Source of the DNA: Euperipatoides rowelli
Taxonomy: Eukaryota; Onychophora; Udeonychophora; Euonychophora; Peripatopsidae
Length of the DNA: 10,967 bases
Assembly (NCBI GenBank): GCA_003024985.2
Contig: PXIH01S0092557.1
Reading direction: 5' to 3' (one strand)
The translations under genes were made by a program, and so were the position numbers. The notes under the pieces were generated by a model. That model searched no databases, had not been told where the DNA came from, and saw nothing but the letters and a program-made list of their open reading frames with translations. Below, piece after piece: positions 7,659 to 10,967 of the stretch; position 1 is the first letter of the stretch, and each line of letters opens with the position of its first letter.

Positions 7659-8137
7659 CAGTAAAACCTGTTATGAGAGACCACTCCTTTGGGCATGAAA
7701 TAAATGTCTCTCAAAATAGGTGGTCTCTCAAAAGAAAACCTGTCTTCAGGGACCAATGCTTCTGCTATTAAATAATGGTCTTTCAAAGAAGGTGGTTTCT
7801 ATAAATACTTTCACCTTTTTCAATAAATAGTATTCTCTTAAAAAGCCCAATGCTGTATTGAATTATAGTATTGTTATATTTTAAGTCATTTACAAATTTA
7901 TTTAAATTTTCTTTTTTTATTAATTTTGTCTCTGAATAAAAATTAGGCGAACTTTCTATTTTGTGAAACAAGTTGCTAATACACTCATGGTCTTACAAAA
8001 AAGGTTGAATGCAATGCTTAGAATTTTAAAAGGCTGGCCACTGGTCACATTAAAGAGGTGGTCTTTAATAAAATGAAAATTGTGGTCCTTAAAGGCGGGT
8101 GGTCACTAATATAGGGGTCTCTCAAAACAGGTTACTG
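7659..8137. mobile_element. Non-autonomous DNA transposon (MITE), pogo/Tigger-like ends
   Basis: The left end CAGTAAAACCTGTTATGAGA (7659 onward, continuing GACCACT) matches the reverse complement of the right end, CAGTAACCTGTTTTGAGAGA (8137 backward, continuing CCCCT). That gives terminal inverted repeats of 27 and 25 bp with a 2-base indel and two mismatches. The left flank is TA (7657-7658) and the right flank CA (8138-8139), one transition from the TA duplication expected of Tc1/mariner-pogo elements. CAGT termini are typical of pogo/Tigger. Inside, GTGGTCTCTCAAAA-like boxes recur near both ends (for example 7720, 7792, 8058, 8082, 8099, 8115). No transposase is encoded, so mobilisation would have needed a related autonomous element. 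Confidence 0.75.
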
Positions 8138-8139
8138 CA

Positions 8140-8643
8140 ATCCAAAATTACATTAAACTTGCCCAAATGTTACAAATTTACTTCATTAGTTTTTGGTTTT
8201 TTTTAAGCCCAAGGTTAATCTCACTAGATATTTAATTTACAGCACATCAATCAATTAATATTAGCCTATATTTATTTTATTACTACAATAATAGTTTTTG
8301 AATAAATTCATATCAGTGGTAGTGCTGTAATAATTAAATATTTCAGCAAATGAAATTATTAAATCCAACCCATTTTCTTTATCGATTCTATATTTTTATA
8401 TTCTAGTGTACTGGTAACAGAATGTAGGCTAGAGTATGTAAATAAACTATATTCTGTTTAAGTCAATGATCTCCTGGAAAACTTGGGTTATGTCCCAAAT
8501 AAAATATGGAGATGACCTTAGAAGCAGGGACAGCTCGAGATGTAATAGAACCCAAGGAAAAGTTTGTGGTTGCCCCTTAAAATTAATATTTTGTACAATT
8601 TTTGGCCTTATTTTTTTTAATAAGCTTTTTTTTTTTTTAATTT
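8140..8643. other. AT-rich stretch between MITE and minisatellite
   Basis: No gene was found. A TTGGG...CCCAA hairpin lies near 8484-8500 in a less AT-rich patch (about 8465-8575). A T13 run (8626-8638) directly borders the minisatellite. The patch could be the remains of another element, but nothing identifies it. Confidence 0.45.
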
Positions 8644-9602
8644 AGTATATGTCTAGGTGCTTGGTGGCCATGCTCATTGGCTCACAACCATCACTCCTTG
8701 ACTGTGCCAAGGTTGAACCAATCTCAGTATATGTCTAGGAGTTTGGTGGACATGCTCATTACCTCATGATCACCACTCCTTGACTGCACCCAAGGTTGAA
8801 CCACAATCTCAGTATATATCTAGGAGCTTGGTGGCCATGCTCATTGCCTCACAATCATCACTTCTTGACTGTACCCGAGATTGAACCACAATCTCAGTAT
8901 ATGTCTAGGAGCTTGGTGGCCATGCTCATTGCCTCACAACCAACACTCCTTGACTGCATCTTGAGGATGAATTACAACCTGAGTATCTGTCCAGGATCTT
9001 GGTAGCCATGCTCATTGCCTCATTACCACTGCTCCTAGACTACCTATAGGTTGAACAACAACCTCAGTATAGGTCTAGGAGCTTGGTAGCCATTCTCATT
9101 GCTTCACAACCATCACTCCTTGACTCCACCCTGGGTTGTATCACAACCTCAGTATATGTCCAGGATCTTGGTGAGCCATGCTCATTGCCTCATGACCACT
9201 GCTCCTTAACTCCAACCAGGGTTGAACCACAACCTCATTATATGTCTAGGAGCTTGATGGCCATGCTTATTGCCTCATGACCACCACTCCTTGACTGCAC
9301 CAGAGGTGGAACCACAACCTCAGTATATGTCTAGGAGCTTGGTGGCCATGCTTATTGCCTCATGACCATCACTCCTTGACTGCACCAGAGATGGAACCAC
9401 AACCTCAGTATATGTCTAGGAGCTTGGTGGCCATGCTTATTGCCTCATGACCACCACTCCTTGACTGCACCAGAGATGGAACCACAACCTTAGTATATGT
9501 CTAGGAGTTTGTAGACATGCTCATTGCCTAATGACCACACTCCTTAACTGCACCTGAGGTTGAACCAAAACCTCAGTATATGTCTAGGAGCTTGGTGGCC
9601 AT
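8644..9602 (+). repeat. 85-bp minisatellite, 11 full copies plus a partial one
   Basis: Units begin with AGTATATGTCTAGGAGCTTG at 8644, 8726, 8811, 8896, 8982, 9066, 9151, 9237, 9322, 9407, 9492 and 9575 (the last partial), a spacing of 82-86 bases. Each unit continues with GGTGGCCATGCTCATTGCCTCA, a CACTCCTTGACTGCACC block and GGTTGAACCACAACCTC. That final block is itself an inverted repeat (GGTTG/CAACC). Units at 9237-9492 are nearly identical at their junctions (CAGAG-TGGAACC), while those at 8982 and 9151 share a CCAGGATCTTGG variant. The period is not a multiple of three, so open frames at 8796-9005 and 9083-9280 are incidental. The unit is much less AT-rich than the flanks. Confidence 0.95.
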
Positions 9603-9637
9603 TCTTTTTTTNTCTCTCTGAGTATACCACAACCTCT
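9603..9637 (+). repeat. Disrupted end of the minisatellite with an ambiguous base
   Basis: After the partial unit comes a T-rich string with an N at 9612. Then AGTATACCACAACCTC (9621-9636) joins the first bases of a repeat unit to its last ones. This looks like a further unit with its centre deleted, or a misassembled junction in the array. Confidence 0.5.
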
Positions 9638-10967
9638 GTCACTACATTTAAACAGAAATAGGGCTATATAATGAGGAAAAACTGTTAGCAGTGTAATACC
9701 CTAAAAAATCGATTTTAAAATTTAATAAAATTAATATAAATGGAACTTTATAAATTATTCTTCAATAGTGAGATTTGGCGATCTATTTTTTTTATTATTA
9801 AATTGCTTTCTATGCTGAATAATCATGGTTATATTCATCAACAATTTTAATTGACACAAAAAGTGAGTATTTAGTTTAAACTAACAATTTTTGGTATTGG
9901 GGGTATTAAAAATATTAGCCTTTGCCTAGAGAATATGTTATCTTCCCTACCCCCCCCCCCCCCCCATACTCCATTACTTCTTTCTCCTTATCTGAGTAAA
10001 TTTATCAAGCTGTTCTATAGATATGTAGAATAATATCAAAATAATACGTGTATTTACGTTTTGGCATTTAAGTTTAAAACCCACATTGTAAAAAGTATAG
10101 TGTTTTTAAATAAAAAGTATATTGTTTAGTAAATCATAAAAGCTAATTATGCTTATTCTAAGCTGAATACAGAATAAAATTTGTATACCTCTAATGAAAA
10201 TTTAGTATTGTTATTGTTTTAATAAATTGTCCAATAATTTAATGTATTTTATCAAATTATTTTATTTGAAAAGTATGTCATTTTTAAATAAAATGCTAAT
10301 TAGATTTTGTTTTGAAAAGTAATTCATCAGGAAAAAAATAATAATTAAAATAAAAATTAATTAGCTTAGAAACATTGCTATTATTTAAATGATAAAAATT
10401 AATGTATTCACAAAATACACTATATTGATTAAATATAAATAATTAATTAATATTAATATTTAATGTAAAAATGTTCGTAATTAATTTAATTAATATAAAG
10501 AACAAAATGTAAAGAAACGGGTTCAAAGGAATGCCTAAAATTTGCTATTTTTTTTTTAATAATGAAAAGAATTTCAATAGGAAAAGAACATTATGAATAA
10601 TATAATGTCAATCTAATTGATTTTAATAATAATTAGGATAGAACATTAGGGATAACAACTCGCATTCTAAGTAAACGATCTGAAATAGCTGTGGTAGTTA
10701 TTATATTACTAGCTGAAAAACCCCTTGTAAATAGAAATACAACACAGCTCTATATCCCCTACCCCATGTCTCCATCCCCTGAGACTCCTTCTCCCATCAT
10801 TTTATTAAAAAATATAAATCTCTTATTGAGAGAATGTACAGTATGTCTCAAATATTCAAATGAAAAAAATATGCGGTTTTTATTATCTCAATCTGTATTA
10901 CAGTATATCTTATCGTATTGTTTAATAATTTTAAGTTCTAAATCTATTTCTAAGTCTAAAAAAATTG
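9638..10967. other. AT-rich stretch with poly(C) run
   Basis: No gene was recognised. A 16-base C run lies at 9950-9965 in a pyrimidine-rich patch, and another C/T-rich patch with three CCCC runs sits near 10747-10798. Very AT-rich sequence with many TTAATTAA- and TTAATATTAA-type strings occupies 10380-10500. Two similar AAAAGTAT...TTTTTAAATAAAA strings occur near 10091 and 10270. Confidence 0.55.

Noticed and set aside
7783-7971. 62-codon minus-strand open frame inside the MITE
   Set aside because: It is AT-driven, lacks any transposase motif and is far too short; the element is non-autonomous.
8796-9280. Two plus-strand open frames with repeated peptide strings
   Set aside because: They lie inside the 85-bp minisatellite, whose period is not a multiple of three, so the frame is lost from unit to unit and the open stretches are incidental.
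8644-9602. Minisatellite read as a tRNA-derived SINE array or CRISPR array
   Set aside because: GGTTGAACC resembles a B box only loosely and no A box lies at the right spacing. For CRISPR, the whole 85-bp unit repeats, so there are no unique spacers.
10747-10798. Possible G-quadruplex on the minus strand from CCCC runs
   Set aside because: Only three runs of four C are close together and the loops (2, 10 and 15 bases) do not meet the usual four-tract pattern.

Overview
The window reads as non-coding DNA from a eukaryotic nuclear genome, probably an invertebrate animal. It is strongly AT-rich. It is crowded with microsatellites, a minisatellite, degenerate tandem repeats and transposon remains, and it has no long open reading frame, no operon-like gene packing and no ribosome-binding-site/ORF pairs. 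Two ambiguous bases (1032 and 9612) fit a draft assembly. The integrase type, the GATA/GATG microsatellite and the short terminal-inverted-repeat element would all suit a marine or freshwater invertebrate such as a mollusc. That assignment is an inference; the sequence does not fix the taxon.

Layout. Positions 1-1880 are AT-rich sequence with a few more GC-rich islands: a CCAAT/CACGTG cluster near 490-540, an inverted repeat at 813-855, a direct repeat at 1249-1326 and two adjacent hairpins at 1376-1415. A perfect 41-bp palindrome lies at 1879-1919. It is followed by three diverged copies of a roughly 150-bp tandem repeat (1957-2345), each with a small internal hairpin. Positions 2346-4250 hold little beyond homopolymers, small inverted repeats and one weak candidate splice acceptor and exon (3621-3698).

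The only recognisable protein-coding remnant is on the minus strand at about 4408-5376. It is a decayed Ty3/Gypsy-type retrotransposon integrase followed by its polypurine tract and probably part of the 3' LTR. The reading is scattered over all three frames with several stops, and two of the three catalytic acidic residues are changed, so it is a fossil. No reverse transcriptase, RNase H or gag was recognised next to it.

Further on are an unassigned less AT-rich segment (5529-5720), a compound GATA/GATG microsatellite (5746-6040), and a 479-bp non-autonomous DNA transposon (7659-8137) whose 25-27 bp terminal inverted repeats resemble the pogo/Tigger type. Next is a minisatellite of about 85 bp per unit with some 11.5 copies (8644-9602) and signs of higher-order dimer duplication. 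The rest, to 10967, is AT-rich sequence with a 16-base C run. No host gene, tRNA, rRNA or CRISPR array was found, and no convincing new functional system. The most informative items are the transposable-element fossils and the layered structure of the tandem arrays.
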